Assembly (NCBI GenBank): GCA_943787205.1
Contig: CALSLN010000001.1
Coordinates: forward strand, 1-64,000
Source: an uncultured Rhodospirillaceae bacterium
Lineage (GTDB): Bacteria > Pseudomonadota > Alphaproteobacteria > Rhodospirillales > Rhodospirillaceae
DNA length: 64,000 nt
Direction: 5' to 3'
Part shown: one piece after another, positions 16,741 through 26,329 of the stretch
Position numbering within the stretch: the first letter of the stretch is position 1
How the letters are laid out: each line of letters starts with the position of its first letter
Position numbers and translations under genes: made by a program
Notes under the pieces: model-generated
Told to the model about the DNA's origin: nothing
The model's database searches: none
What the model saw: only the letters and a program-made list of their open reading frames with translations

Positions 16741-16853
16741 GAGTCCCTCCTGAAAAGGTTCTGTTTGAGATTCGAATTTACGGCGGCCGATGCTCAACGT
16801 AAATCAACCGCTATCAACTGTTCTACGGTAGGCGCAGAAGGGAAGTCAAGCAG

Positions 16854-16870
16854 TCTAGAATTATTCTAAT
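16854..16870 (-). promoter_or_regulatory. ICE-like Irr operator upstream of rubrerythrin
   Basis: The centre TAGAATTATTCTA (16856-16868) is a perfect 13-base palindrome and the 17-base site agrees at 12 of 14 defined positions with the iron control element TTTAGAA-N3-TTCTAAA known from rhizobial Irr. It lies in the gap between irr (stop at 16910) and the rubrerythrin start at 16740, and so is placed to control the rubrerythrin operon. Confidence 0.65.
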
Positions 16871-16909
16871 CTTATGGGTTCAGCCCGCGTTCTGAAGCGA
16901 AATTGTGGC

Positions 16910-17353
16910 TTAGCCGTCGACCCGGATTACTACATCGACACGCGAGATAGACATTCCGTCTGGCGCGTCAGGCACACGAGCGAGTTTGACGTGATCGGGT
17001 TCGATATCTTCAAGTTTACCTGATTTTTCAAAGTAAAAGTGATGATGCTCTTCAGTGTTGGTGTCGAAGTAAGACCGGTTTGAATCGATGGAAATTTCTC
17101 GAAGTAAGCCTTTGGCGGTGAACGTGTGCAGGGCATTGTAAATAGTTGCTAGCGACACGTTGACGCCCTGGGATGTGGCCTCCGAGTACAAAGATTCAGC
17201 CGTAATATGCCGTTTGCCCTGTGACAGAAGAATGTCTGCAAGCGCCATACGTTGCCGCGTCGGGCGTAACCCAACTTCGCGCAGCTTGTCAGCAAGCACG
17301 GCATCACTCATTTCTAATTTTTTTTGATCGACCGTGGTCATTATCTTCAACAT
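16910..17353 (-). CDS. irr: Iron response regulator Irr (Fur superfamily)
   Basis: 147 aa. The winged-helix DNA-binding domain contains REVGLRPTRQRMALADILL and VSLATIYNALHTFTAKGLLREISID; the dimerisation domain has SYFDTNTEEHHHFYFEKSG with the histidine cluster that binds metal or heme in Irr. The GLRPTRQR and AKGLLRE forms are Irr-like rather than Fur or PerR. The N-terminal heme-regulatory Cys-Pro motif of Bradyrhizobium Irr is absent. Irr controls heme and iron genes when iron is short. Alternative starts are ATG 17341 and 17311; none has a strong ribosome-binding site. An ICE-like site sits just upstream of the start, suggesting autoregulation. Confidence 0.9.
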   Translation of the reverse strand: MLKIMTTVDQKKLEMSDAVLADKLREVGLRPTRQRMALADILLSQGKRHITAESLYSEATSQGVNVSLATIYNALHTFTAKGLLREISIDSNRSYFDTNTEEHHHFYFEKSGKLEDIEPDHVKLARVPDAPDGMSISRVDVVIRVDG

Positions 17354-17365
17354 CGCCAGTTGTTC

Positions 17366-17382
17366 TTTGGAAGCATTCTAAC
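17366..17382 (-). promoter_or_regulatory. ICE-like site upstream of irr
   Basis: The sequence TTTGGAAGCATTCTAAC matches 12 of 14 defined positions of TTTAGAA-N3-TTCTAAA. It ends only 13 bases from the irr start at 17353, so Irr bound here would block transcription or its start. The match is imperfect in the left arm. Confidence 0.5.
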
Positions 17383-17650
17383 AAATAACCACTAATAATT
17401 GAAGTGCAAATCTGTTGCGGAAGAATGGGGGCGAAAAGGAAGGCGACGGACCGAGAACACGTTCGAGGACGGGGGAGGGGAAGGGGTAACGCGCGACCGG
17501 TCCGTCTAACTGAATTTCTTGAGTCTCATAAAAGGGTCCAATTGTGTCGAATTTCGGGCTGGCATCTGAAAATCCTGTCATCTAACTCTATCCCGGCCTA
17601 GCTTGCTGTATCCCTTGCACAGCCTGGGTTATCGGGTGTAAGTCACGGCT

Positions 17651-17962
17651 ATGCTTAAAACTTCTTTTCTTGTGAGATTCATGGCGGCATCTGTGGTCGC
17701 GGTGGTCGTCACATTTGGAATCATTGTCTTGGTCATGTGGATGAATGGCTTGATCGTTGAAGATAAGCCGAGTTCAGTTTCCTATACGCCGTGTGTGTTT
17801 GGTGAAAAGACGAGTGCGCCGCCTAAGAATCCGTACGCGAAAGACCCTATTGTTTTGGATTGCGTGTCACCTGAAGACGCGAAGCCGCTCTTCGTGCAAT
17901 GGTTTGATCGAATCCTGTCGCGCCGTAATCCCGATGGTTCACGTGTTGGGCCTGGCGGGTGA
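17651..17962 (+). CDS. Small single-span membrane protein of unknown function
   Basis: 103 aa. Residues 8-32 are a strong hydrophobic segment (FLVRFMAASVVAVVVTFGIIVLVMW begins here), followed by a polar domain with two cysteines (YTPCVFGEK and VLDCVSPED) that could form a disulfide outside the membrane. I do not recognise the family. The stop codon overlaps the GTG start of the MFS gene (GTGA), so the two are translated together and the small protein may assist that transporter (inference). Confidence 0.65.
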   Translation: MLKTSFLVRFMAASVVAVVVTFGIIVLVMWMNGLIVEDKPSSVSYTPCVFGEKTSAPPKNPYAKDPIVLDCVSPEDAKPLFVQWFDRILSRRNPDGSRVGPGG

Positions 17963-19194
17963 CTGCCCACTCCGGTGTAGCCGAGGAATCTAAAGATAAT
18001 TTAGTTGATCCAAAGCGCGCGCGCCGCACGGTTTTTGTATTGGCATTTTCCCAAGCGCTTTCCATGACGGGCGCCAGCATTGTCATGCTCGTGACGGCGT
18101 TAGCTGGCGCCTATCTTGCGCCTGATGTGCGGTTGGCAACTTTACCGTTGGCTATCCAATTCGTAGCAACAATGTGCGCGACTTTTCCAGCGGCTCTTTG
18201 GATGAAGCGTGTTGGGCGCCGTGTGGGTTTCACATTCGGACAGATTGTCGGGATTTGTGGCGGTCTGACGGGATACTACGCATTGATAGACGGAAGCTTC
18301 GGTTTGCTAATCGTTGCCGCGGCCTTGCTCGGAACACACAACGCGTTTTGGGGGTTTTATCGCTTTGCCGCAGCAGAAGCCGCGCCGCCGGATAAAAAGG
18401 CGAAGGCGATTTCTTTAGTTATGGCGGGTGGAATTCTGTCAGCAGTGCTGGGCCCAGAGATAGCCAAGGCCACACGTGATTTATTCTCGCCTTTTCTTTT
18501 CGCTGGTTGCTACGCTGCAATTGCTGTGCTGTCGGCTTTTACGGTTTGCTTCATTCAAACGGCTGCCTTGTCGAAGCCTACGGTCAATCCATCTGTGGCG
18601 TCCAACGATGAAAGACCGTTGGCTGAAATTATGCGTCAGCCAACGTTTATCGTCGCTGCGATCTCAGCGATGGTGGGCTACGGCGTCATGATTCTCGTGA
18701 TGAGCGCGACGCCACTTTCAATGGTCGATTGTGGCTTTGAGTTTGATGATGCGGCCTTTGTTATTCAATGGCATGCCCTAGCGATGTTCGGGCCAAGTTT
18801 CTTTACGGGGTCGTTGATTAAAAAATTTGGCGCGCTTCGAATTATACTTTTTGGAATCGGTTTAAACGTCGCAAGTATGGCGTCTAACTTAGCCGGCATT
18901 GAGCTTATCAATTTCTGGTTCGGGCTTGTCGCGCTAGGTCTGGGGTGGAACTTCATGTTTATCGGTGGCACGGCGTTGCTGACCGAGACGTATCGCGAAA
19001 GCGAGCAAGCAAAAGCGCAAGGTGCGAACGACTTTCTCGTCTTCGCGACAATCTCTGTGGCTACGTTTTCTTCGGGGGCGTTGCAAAATGGATTTGGCTG
19101 GGCAGCCGTGAACGGTGCAGCGACAGTGCCTCTGACTGCAGCATTGATTGCGATAACGTGGTTAACCCTGCAACAACGCCGAGCCATACCTTAG
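17959..19194 (+). CDS. Major facilitator superfamily transporter
   Basis: 411 aa with a GTG start overlapping the preceding stop. Twelve hydrophobic segments are visible; the loop after the second segment reads LWMKRVGRRVGFTFGQ, an MFS motif-A-like loop. The protein resembles MFS members annotated as YbfB/nitrate-type or drug carriers in alphaproteobacteria, but the substrate cannot be deduced. The central loop (around residues 200-220) is short and polar. It is convergent with the cold-shock gene, six bases apart. Confidence 0.88.
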   Translation: MTAHSGVAEESKDNLVDPKRARRTVFVLAFSQALSMTGASIVMLVTALAGAYLAPDVRLATLPLAIQFVATMCATFPAALWMKRVGRRVGFTFGQIVGICGGLTGYYALIDGSFGLLIVAAALLGTHNAFWGFYRFAAAEAAPPDKKAKAISLVMAGGILSAVLGPEIAKATRDLFSPFLFAGCYAAIAVLSAFTVCFIQTAALSKPTVNPSVASNDERPLAEIMRQPTFIVAAISAMVGYGVMILVMSATPLSMVDCGFEFDDAAFVIQWHALAMFGPSFFTGSLIKKFGALRIILFGIGLNVASMASNLAGIELINFWFGLVALGLGWNFMFIGGTALLTETYRESEQAKAQGANDFLVFATISVATFSSGALQNGFGWAAVNGAATVPLTAALIAITWLTLQQRRAIP

Positions 19195-19200
19195 CGCGTG

Positions 19201-19725
19201 TTATTCGCCACTGTTGCCCTGGGTTGGTGCGGGGCAGTCTTCAAGAATTTCAACCTGTGTTGCCATCGGTCCTTTAGAACCGTCTTGGACATGCATGCGA
19301 ACACGTTGGCCGGATTCTAAACGATCAAGATCAGACCGTTGCAGCGCGCCGATGCCAATAAAGATATCGTGTCCACCGCCTTCAGGAACGCCAAACCCAT
19401 ACCCTTTGTCTGCGGCGAAAAATTTAATTTCGCCGTTCAAGACGCTTTCGTCGCCCTCTGGGACATCGTCAACGACGGTGGAGTTATCGACTTGTTCTAT
19501 AATGGTGACTTGCGGACCTTTCGGTCCATCCGACAATGAGCAAATGATGGTTGCACCTTGGCGCAACGTTCTTAAGCCCGCCTTGTGTACAACAGAGACG
19601 TGGAGAAAGGCGTCCGTGGTACCGTCGGCCGGGGCGACGAAGCCAAAGCCTTTGGCTGGATTAAACCATTTGACCTTGGCGGTGACGCCCGACTTTTCGG
19701 ACCCGGCCTGGGGAGACGATTCCAT
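19201..19725 (-). CDS. Double cold-shock-domain protein
   Basis: 174 aa containing two CspA-like domains. The first (about residues 14-75) has AKVKWFNPAKGFGFVAPADG with RNP1-like KGFGF and a DAFLHVS RNP2-like segment. The second (about 98-165) has GEIKFFAADKGYGFGVPEGG and DIFIGIGAL. The linker is acidic. Such tandem cold-shock proteins bind single-stranded RNA or DNA and are common in alphaproteobacteria. The second domain has weaker aromatic surface residues than the first. No cold-box element could be verified in the upstream region. Confidence 0.92.
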   Translation of the reverse strand: MESSPQAGSEKSGVTAKVKWFNPAKGFGFVAPADGTTDAFLHVSVVHKAGLRTLRQGATIICSLSDGPKGPQVTIIEQVDNSTVVDDVPEGDESVLNGEIKFFAADKGYGFGVPEGGGHDIFIGIGALQRSDLDRLESGQRVRMHVQDGSKGPMATQVEILEDCPAPTQGNSGE

Positions 19726-19926
19726 AACACAATCAACCTTATCGAACCCGAGCCGATGTGAAATTCTATCCTAAATTATGAGTGCTGCAATTCGGGCTAT
19801 GGAAAGGACCTTATTTTCAATGTGTTACGGATTTTCTGGGCACTGAATTGTGCATTGCAGCAGATCGTAAAGTCTTCCGACTCCAACCTTACTTGTAGTG
19901 CGGATTTACTCGGACCTTACAAGGCT

Positions 19927-21427
19927 CTAGGTCGTTTTGATGCGCTTTACAGCTCTACGCCACTCCCCGTAAATGAGTCACGCCAGTCTGCTGTCTGTCC
20001 TAGGGGAGAAGACCTGGTCCGTTTTGCGAACTTGTGAGATTTCATCGAGCGATGCGTAGAGTCCGGCGCCTAGCCCCGCCATCAGGGCTGCGCCATGGAC
20101 GCTAGCTTCCAAATTTTTTGGTCGTTCAACCGGAATGTTTAAAAGGTCAGACAAGAATTGTAGAAGCCAGCCGTTGGCTGCCATACCCCCATCAACGCGC
20201 AATAGATCAATGGAATGTTCGGCATCAATAGCCATGGCGTCGAGCAGTTCTCTGGTTTGAAAACCCACACCGCTTCCCAGTCCGGCGCGCACAATATCTG
20301 CTTTGGTGGTGTCTCGCGTGATGCCCAATATGGCTCCGCGTGCGTCCGGATCCCAGTGAGGGGCCCCTAGTCCGGTAAACGCTGGTACGAAAGTTACGCC
20401 GGAGTCTTGCGAATTTTTCGCCAGGTCTTCTGTGTCTTTTGCATCTGAAAAGAACCCAGCTTGGTCCCGCATCCATTGCACAACAGTGCCCGCGTTAAAC
20501 ACACTGCCCCCTCTAATGCGTAGCTTGGATTACCTTCCCAAGCGATATCCGACCGTTGTTAGGAGGTTGTTCTCAGATGCGCGTGCGTCAGCGCCGGTAT
20601 TAAGCAAAACAAACGCGCCGGTTCCAAACGTTGCTTTAGCCATCCCGGGAGTGAAACAGGCTTGACCAACAAGCGCTCCCTGCTGATCTCCGACCATGGC
20701 TGTAATCGGAATCTTAGTCCCGAAGAGTGACGGGTCTGTGTGTCCAAACTCCGTGCTTGTGTCTTGAACAGTAGGCAACACTGACATGGGAATGCCAAAC
20801 CGAACCAACAATTCTTCATCCCATTTTTGAGAGTGGATGTTGAACAGCATCGTGCGAGACGCATTCGTTGCGTCTGTCGCATGTGCGTTTGCCCGTTTGT
20901 TAGCTTCCATAGAGAAAACGTATCAACGGTCCCGAAAGCCAACAGACCCTGTTCAGCTTTTTCTTTTTATGTCTGGGTCTGACTCAAGAATCCATTGAAG
21001 TTTGGTTGCCGAAAAATAGGAATCAGGGATGAGACCGGTGCGGTCTTGAATGACTCTGTCATACCCATCTGCGATCAGCGCTTTGCAGATAGATGCGCCA
21101 CGTCTGTCTTGCCAGACAATTGCATTTGAAACGGGTTCGCCGGTGTGGCGGTCCCAAACGACAGTCGTTTCTCTTTGATTAGTGATACCAATCGCCGACA
21201 CTTGTTCCCCAGCTTTGGAGAGGATTGCACCGAGACAATTTCGTGCGGTAGACCAAATTGTATTTGCGTCGTGCTCAACCCACCCGTCACGCGCAAAAAT
21301 TTGCGGAAAGGATTCTTGGGATGAAGCTACGACGGTGCCTTCGAGATCAAAGGCTATGGCACGGGTAGATGTCCGTGCCTTGATCAATAGCGACCAATAG
21401 GGGCTTTGTTTTCGTGTCTTTGTTCAT
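19927..21427 (-). pseudogene. glpK: Glycerol kinase, split by at least five frameshifts
   Basis: All parts of GlpK can be read by changing frame: start MNKDTKTKPLLVAIDQGT at 21427, shift near 21373 to STRAIAFDLEGTVVASS and TNQRETTVVWDR, shift near 20950 to [20 protein letters not shown], shift near 20885 to [25 protein letters not shown] and [15 protein letters not shown], shift near 20515 to VPAFTGLGAPHWDPDARGAILG and LRVDGGMAANGW, and a last shift near 19990 to YGEWRRAVKRIKTT with a TAG at 19927. Glycerol kinase phosphorylates glycerol to glycerol-3-phosphate. No internal nonsense substitution was noticed apart from those caused by the shifts, so either very recent inactivation or sequence errors explain the breaks. 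No glpF or glpD lies nearby. Confidence 0.85.
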
Positions 21428-21449
21428 GCCGTTATCATGCCGGGCCGAT

Positions 21450-22061
21450 TCACTGGGAGTCCAAGGCGTGTGCATGCACCTCTGCCGTTTCAATATCTTC
21501 CGCAGTGTTCACATTGAAAAATGGATCAATCGCAGAGGGTGACCAATCATTGCAGTGCGACTGAATGCTCTGATTGAAAATGCCGTATCGCAATGGGCCC
21601 ATCTAGCAACGCGCGCTCCAAGGACTCGAAAAGGTGCGGTCGCCATGCCGCAACGGCGTAGTGGGTTTGCCCCATGGAATGGGCGACCACCGATGTCTGC
21701 ATCTGTCGACGTTAGTTTTTGGACCAAAGCGTTGGGCAAAAATGGAAGGTCGACGGGCGCAGTTACAACCCATTTCGGTCGAGAGTCTAATGATTGGGCC
21801 CAGTGCAGTGCGGCGGCAATGCCGCCCAAAGGACCGCTTTCTGATGTGGGCCGGTCTAAAATCACAGGCATTGCGTAGGGTTCTGTCCACGCCCTGTTGT
21901 GCGCGAAGGCTAAGGGCGACCTCTAAGCATTGAGGTGCTAACCGTTCGCGCACAGCGCTCTATTAGGCGTGTGCCATTTATCTCTACAAGGGCTTTTTCG
22001 ACACCACCTAGGCGGCGGCCCTGTCCCCCAGCGAGAATCACGAGCGCGCTGTTTTGCTCAT
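21450..22061 (-). pseudogene. mobA: Molybdenum cofactor guanylyltransferase, frameshifted
   Basis: The ATG at 22061 begins MSKTA; after a two-base GC excess the frame continues LVILAGGQGRRLGG, the nucleotide-binding motif of MobA, followed by KALVEINGTRLIER. Further shifts lead to ERLAPQCLEVAL, then TSESGPLGGIAAALHWAQ and KWVVTAPVDLPFLP, and finally WSPSAIDPFFNVNTAEDIE at the C-terminus with a TGA at 21450. Total length of about 204 codons is normal. MobA attaches GMP to molybdopterin. At least four indels are needed. It lies 22 bases upstream of glpK on the same strand. Confidence 0.82.
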
Positions 22062-24113
22062 GACTTTAAAATGAGGCCAGAGCGGATGTTGGTCAATGAG
22101 CTCTTCAGCGCGAGTCGTTGTGCGACTTGGGTGAAACCTGAATCGTCTTGAGAAATCCACCGTCGAGAAACGCATCCCAATCAAAGGCTTCTTCTGAGTC
22201 TGTGATGTTGAAGCTTTGCGCCCAGACAGGATCGACCGTTTGCTTGTCGTTTGCATCTTTCATTTGTTTTTCAGCGCGAACCAAGTTGCGCTCAGTCACA
22301 GTCGCCGATGCGGCCGGCGCCATGTTCACCATAGACCGTGAGCGCCGCGCGCGAATGCTTCAGACGATTGGCGCATGTATTCCCATTCTCCCGTATGTTT
22401 CGCGAGTAGGAACAATGCGGAGCCTAGCGTATTTTGAATGGCGGCCCATTGAAGAGGCGCGGTGTCAGGCGTGCGAACTTGAAGCCCAGCAACACAAGAC
22501 CGAACAGAGTGCTGCAGTACAGGGACGCTTCGGACGTTGTCGCCGTAGACTTGAAGAATTTGCGCGAGCGTATTCATGATCTCAGACCAACGGATCGGAT
22601 GTGCGTATTTATCAAACACTTGCCGCGCGCCTGACAACGCTTGAATAGCTTCGCGTAAAACGTCGTCGTCCACCTTCAGCCATATCAATTTTTGTAGAGA
22701 ACGCAGCCAAGGCGGTATTTCATCATGCCCCAGTCGGCAGCCTGATCCCGGCGGGAAATATGAACGAGGGATTTGCGATAGGCGGGGCCGCGGTATCCTT
22801 CAAGGTGTCGATGTCGTTATTGCGCTCTGCAACGATTTGTAACGTTCAGCCCAAGCTGCTGATGCAAGTGGCCTAAGGCGCGTTTGGTCCTCTGCCGGCG
22901 TGCGTTCAATAGCGGCTTGCCATGCTTCAATCGCTGTATGGTACCAAGTTCTGTCACCACTCAACTGAGCAGCGATAGCGCTTGTGTTGCCAAAGCAGGA
23001 CAAAATGCTGGCTTGCTCGTGGCCTTCCATGGCCATAGACGGTTCAAGACCGAGTGTTCGAGCCGAACTGGCCATCGAAGGTAGCGCTGAGCGAAGGATG
23101 CGGCCTTGGGCGATGCTGCGCGGATCGACGGCCCCGAGAACGGCAGACCGGATCAAGGCAGTCCATTCCGTATAAAAAATCAACGGGAAACGGTTAAGAC
23201 GTGATGTGGGCGGAACCGACCCGGGCGTTCGCCTGGGCTGGACGCTAAGGAGACAAAGCGAAGTTGTATGGAGCGGCCTGTTTCATCGACAAAAGCCCAT
23301 ACTAAAAGGTCGGCGTTTTTCTCAGTTAGCCAGCGTCTGCCTTCTCGGGTTACCCGACTAAGGGCGTCATCACTTGGTCCTGTCGGTGAGCTATCCGCTA
23401 GGCCTGGAATCATTCGCGCTATATCGCGGTCGACATGACTCAACGCGCACACCAGGTATTTCGCTCAGGGCTTCAACGATCATGCGATGTTGCATGTCTT
23501 CATAATCGTCATGCACCTTACCAACCAAGATCGATACATCTTCCGGTGACGGTGCCTTTCGAACTCGACCCGGCCTGCGTGTAGGGTCCTTCCCGACGGC
23601 ATCGACGATTCGTTCGAACAGGTTTGGCTTTCCTTTCGCCAACCAAATTGACGGGCATGGGGCGACCCATCCCCGCGGGACGAAGAGCAGGCGATGTTTC
23701 GACGTCGGAAGACACAACAACAGGTAGGCGGGCGCCTTGCACCGCAGCCTTGATTGCGTCCCCACGCGTGAGTGGGTCATCGTTTCTTGCGCAGAGTCTT
23801 GGCCAGCTTTCGACATAACCTTGAATGCCGTATCCGGTTCCATTTCAACGCGTCGCAGAAATTCTGCGCGCGGAATGGCGTGAAGCACCACGCTCGTCTT
23901 TGCCTTAGCTGAATTATGGCGTGGGCTTTTGTCGAGAATCCCCATTTCACCGAAGAGTTCACCGTCTGACAGGTGCGCATGAACAACCGGTCCACTTGGG
24001 CCGTTGCCGAAAAGCTCAACGGTTCCCTCGACGATTTCGTATGCCCAGCGGCTTTCTTCGCCCTCTGAGTAAATCGTGTCTCCGGTTTCGAATGATTTGG
24101 TAACGGTCTTCAC
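22058..24113 (-). pseudogene. Cyclic-nucleotide-binding domain plus TPR protein, frameshifted
   Basis: The GTG at 24113 has GGAGG at good spacing and starts VKTVTKSFETGDTIYSEGEESRWAYEIVEG, a cNMP-binding domain with GELFGEMGILDKSPRHNSAKA (phosphate-binding cassette; RHNSA instead of RxAxA). The next part in other frames includes LVGKVHDDYEDMQHRMIVEAL and REGRRWLTEKNADLLVWAFVDETG. The C-terminal half is TPR-like: RKSLVHISRRDQAADWGMMK, KYAHPIRWSEIMNTLAQIL, TPDTAPLQWAAIQNTLGSAL, and YGEHGAGRI with TVTERNLVRAE. At least six indels separate these pieces, yet all are in natural order. The full protein would be near 680 residues. It may sense a cyclic nucleotide and bind a partner through TPRs (inference). 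Confidence 0.7.
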
Positions 24114-24261
24114 CGTGTCGCCTCCAGATAGGACCTCTTGGAATATGCGACAGTGTTGTCTGGCGGCTGTTAACAAGCCCTTAAATGCTGGGATTTGAAT
24201 CCGTTTCTACGCATTTTTTTACAAACATTAACGGTGCGGCTTATGCGCGATGATCCCATCA

Positions 24262-24290
24262 TCTATAATATATGTATATGCAATTATATT
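24262..24290. promoter_or_regulatory. AT-rich inverted-repeat region upstream of the cNMP/TPR gene
   Basis: The stretch TATAAT...ATTATA surrounds ATGTATATGCAA, and shares ATGTATAT with the palindrome in front of the MarR gene. It lies between the MarR stop (24306) and the start of the cNMP/TPR gene (24113), a likely promoter region. It may be a second MarR site; the match is partial. Confidence 0.35.
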
Positions 24291-24305
24291 ATTTAAGCGG
24301 AGTTC

Positions 24306-24782
24306 TTACAGCTTTCTTTCGTCTGTGGAACCCAATTTTGCGGCGGATTCTAAGGCGGGAAGAAGAGTCTGAACGGTAGAGCCGCCCAACTGCTTAGCGA
24401 TATGGCTTTGGGCGTCTTGCCACAAAGGAAGCGCCCTCTCCAAGGCGGCGTGCCCCGAAGAGGATAGGCTTATTCTTTTGATCCTACGATCTTGTGAGTC
24501 TGTCGAATCCTGGATCAATCCAGCTTTGATTAGTGGTTTTATCGTTCGAGATACCGTAGTCGAGTCGGAGACTAGGGCATCCGCAAGATCTCCGATTCTA
24601 AGGGGTTCGCGGGCACTAACGACCATAAGCAGGCTAAGTTGTGTCGCTTTTAGCCCCGTTGGCGCAAGGATGTGGTCAAAGACTTGAGTGATCGCCCGAG
24701 AGGCTTTTCGGGTGTGGAAACAGAGGCAGACTTCGACAGCCTGTGCGGCGAGTTCAGATGATGGACTTAGTCCGTTTTCCAT
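24306..24782 (-). CDS. MarR family transcriptional regulator
   Basis: 158 aa. The winged helix is clear: GLKATQLSLLMVVSAREPLRIGDLADALVSDSTTVSRTIKPLIKAGLIQDSTDSQDRRIKRISLSSSGHAAL contains helix-turn-helix and wing with the conserved DxRxxR-like DRRIKRI. MarR proteins are dimeric repressors that leave DNA when a phenolic or other ligand binds. A perfect 12-base palindrome lies six bases ahead of its start. It is the intact gene nearest the putative catabolic cluster and is a candidate regulator of it, although transcribed away from it. Confidence 0.9.
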   Translation of the reverse strand: MENGLSPSSELAAQAVEVCLCFHTRKASRAITQVFDHILAPTGLKATQLSLLMVVSAREPLRIGDLADALVSDSTTVSRTIKPLIKAGLIQDSTDSQDRRIKRISLSSSGHAALERALPLWQDAQSHIAKQLGGSTVQTLLPALESAAKLGSTDERKL

Positions 24783-24787
24783 ACCGT

Positions 24788-24799
24788 ATGTATATACAT
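24788..24799. promoter_or_regulatory. Perfect palindrome in front of marR, likely operator
   Basis: ATGTATATACAT is a perfect 12-base palindrome ending six bases from the MarR start codon, overlapping the place where a ribosome-binding site would be. MarR proteins often repress their own gene through such AT-rich inverted repeats. Confidence 0.5.
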
Positions 24800-24834
24800 G
24801 TATGTGGCCTGTAGAGCAAGAATTGCTTTATATT

Positions 24835-25080
24835 TCAATGCTTAGCGTCTGTTTCTTGTTTGATTGCGCCAGCGTAAAGTCGGGCCGTTTTCTCACCGTA
24901 AGTGGCTAGAACAAAAGGGTTTCCATTGGCATCGGTTTCGAAGACCATTTCTATGACGCCTTCTTCCAAAGCCGTAATGGTTTGGCTTTCATCCAATTCG
25001 AAGGCCTTGGCGATTCCGCCCATTAAGGCCGCAATCTCATCAAACATTTCTCGTTCGCCGGTTTTTGAGTCGTTAGCCAC
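24835..25080 (-). CDS. Small acidic protein of unknown function
   Basis: 81 aa from GTG 25080 with GGGAGA upstream; an internal ATG at 25047 would shorten it by eleven residues. The composition (EMFDEIAALMGGIAKAFELDESQTITALEEGVIEMVFETDANG) is that of a genuine soluble protein with an N-terminal helix and a C-terminal beta part. I do not recognise a family. It precedes marR on the same strand by 52 bases and is divergent from the racemase-like gene. Confidence 0.6.
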   Translation of the reverse strand: MANDSKTGEREMFDEIAALMGGIAKAFELDESQTITALEEGVIEMVFETDANGNPFVLATYGEKTARLYAGAIKQETDAKH

Positions 25081-25205
25081 AATAATGGGTCTCCCTTAGT
25101 CGCCCGTTGAACGGTCGTCGCATTACAGTCGTTCGAACGGAATAAACATCACGCTATAAAGAGTGTCAAAGAAACGACATAACGTGAGCAGGGGAGATTA
25201 AGCAT

Positions 25206-25980
25206 ATGTCCAACACAGCGGTATTAAATCGCGACGCAGACGTTCTGGGGTATCGCGCAAAGGTTGGCATTCTTGTTCCCGCGAGTAACACAATAGTGGA
25301 ACCGGAAATGGCGGCTATGCAGCCTCCAGGGGTTACCAACCATGTGTCACGCATGAGCCGGGTAAACCGGCCAGCGCACGATCTTGAGAAGTACAAAAAA
25401 TTTCTTGGGGCCTCAGTCCAAATGGATGCAGCGATTGATGTGCTGTCGGCCTGTGAGCCAGATGTCATCGTGCACGGGCATTCTGTTGATAGTCTTGGCG
25501 AAAGGGTTGTCTGGCGCTGATGCGATGCGTGCTCATATGCAGGCCTTGAGCGGCGGCATTCCCGTGATGTTGCCGGCGCACGCTATGCTGAAAGCACTCG
25601 ATGTTCTCGGAAAACCAAAAAACCTTGGAATCTTGACGCCATGGATGCCGCCGGCAGATGAAGCCTGCACCGCATTTTTTAATGAGGCTGGCTACAATGT
25701 TTTGGCGATTAAGGGACTGCAGCACCCGACGCCGTTGCATATTGCCACCGCAACACCCGAATTGCTCAATCAGGCTGTCGACGAAATTAATGTCGATGGT
25801 GTGGAATGCATTATTAAGGTTGGCACGAATTCATCAATGTCATTTCTTGTCGATGATATGGAGGCCCGGCTTGGCAAGCCTGTGCTAACAGTCAACGTCA
25901 TTACGTATTGGGCTGGCCTACGCCAATTGGGTATCGAAGATCCTTTAAAAGGCTTCGGCCAACTGGTCGCCAACCACTGA
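25206..25980 (+). pseudogene. Maleate isomerase/arylmalonate decarboxylase-like protein, one frameshift
   Basis: The ATG at 25206 follows GGGGAGA. The first frame gives VGILVPASNTIVEPEMAAMQPPGV, the start typical of Asp/Glu racemase-superfamily maleate isomerases and decarboxylases, and runs to HGHSVDSLGE; a one-base shift near 25500 leads to KGLSGADAMRAHMQAL, HAMLKALDVLGKPKNLGILTPW and IIKVGTNSSMSF, ending at 25980. The two places where the superfamily usually has catalytic Cys (GCT-like and CTN-like) read GHS and GTN here, so the chemistry may differ. With one indel it would be about 258 aa. It heads the block with DUF1330, TRAP and RidA genes, suggesting a catabolic role on a dicarboxylic compound (inference). 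Confidence 0.75.
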
Positions 25981-26029
25981 GACTGCTAAACAAGCACCCG
26001 ACAGTTCATTATTACCAAGGAGACACACT

Positions 26030-26326
26030 ATGCCTGGCTACGTTGTGGCGATTGCACGTATCGACAATATGACTGATGGACTTAAAGAGTATATCGGCAA
26101 GGCTGCCGCCTTATCTGAAGAGCACGGCGCCGAATATGTAGTGCGCGGTCCTGCCAAGGAAGTGCTCGAAGGCGATTTTCTAACTGGGCGAAGTGTCGTT
26201 GTCTCGAAATTCGAAACTCTAGAGAAGGCCGAGGCGTACTATAAGTCGGATGCCTATCAAAAAGAGATCAAGCCTCTCCGTGAGGGTTCGGGCGTCTATG
26301 ATGTCGCCATCTTTGAGGCCCCGTAG
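26030..26326 (+). CDS. DUF1330 family protein
   Basis: 98 aa; ATG with AGGAG seven bases upstream. It matches the DUF1330 ferredoxin-like alpha/beta barrel family: YVVAIARIDNMTDGLKEYIGKAAALSEEHGAEYVVRGPAKEVLEGD, then VVVSKFETLEKAEAYYKSDAYQKEIKPLRE. These dimeric small proteins are related to stress-responsive and monooxygenase-like folds, without known reaction. One of the few intact genes in this block, perhaps because it is short. It is within an apparent operon with dctP four bases downstream. Confidence 0.88.
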   Translation: MPGYVVAIARIDNMTDGLKEYIGKAAALSEEHGAEYVVRGPAKEVLEGDFLTGRSVVVSKFETLEKAEAYYKSDAYQKEIKPLREGSGVYDVAIFEAP

Positions 26327-26329
26327 TCT

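Noticed and set aside
22058..24113. The fragmented cNMP/TPR region considered as several short independent genes
   Set aside because: Motifs of one protein run in correct order through changing frames and the pieces lack their own start signals.
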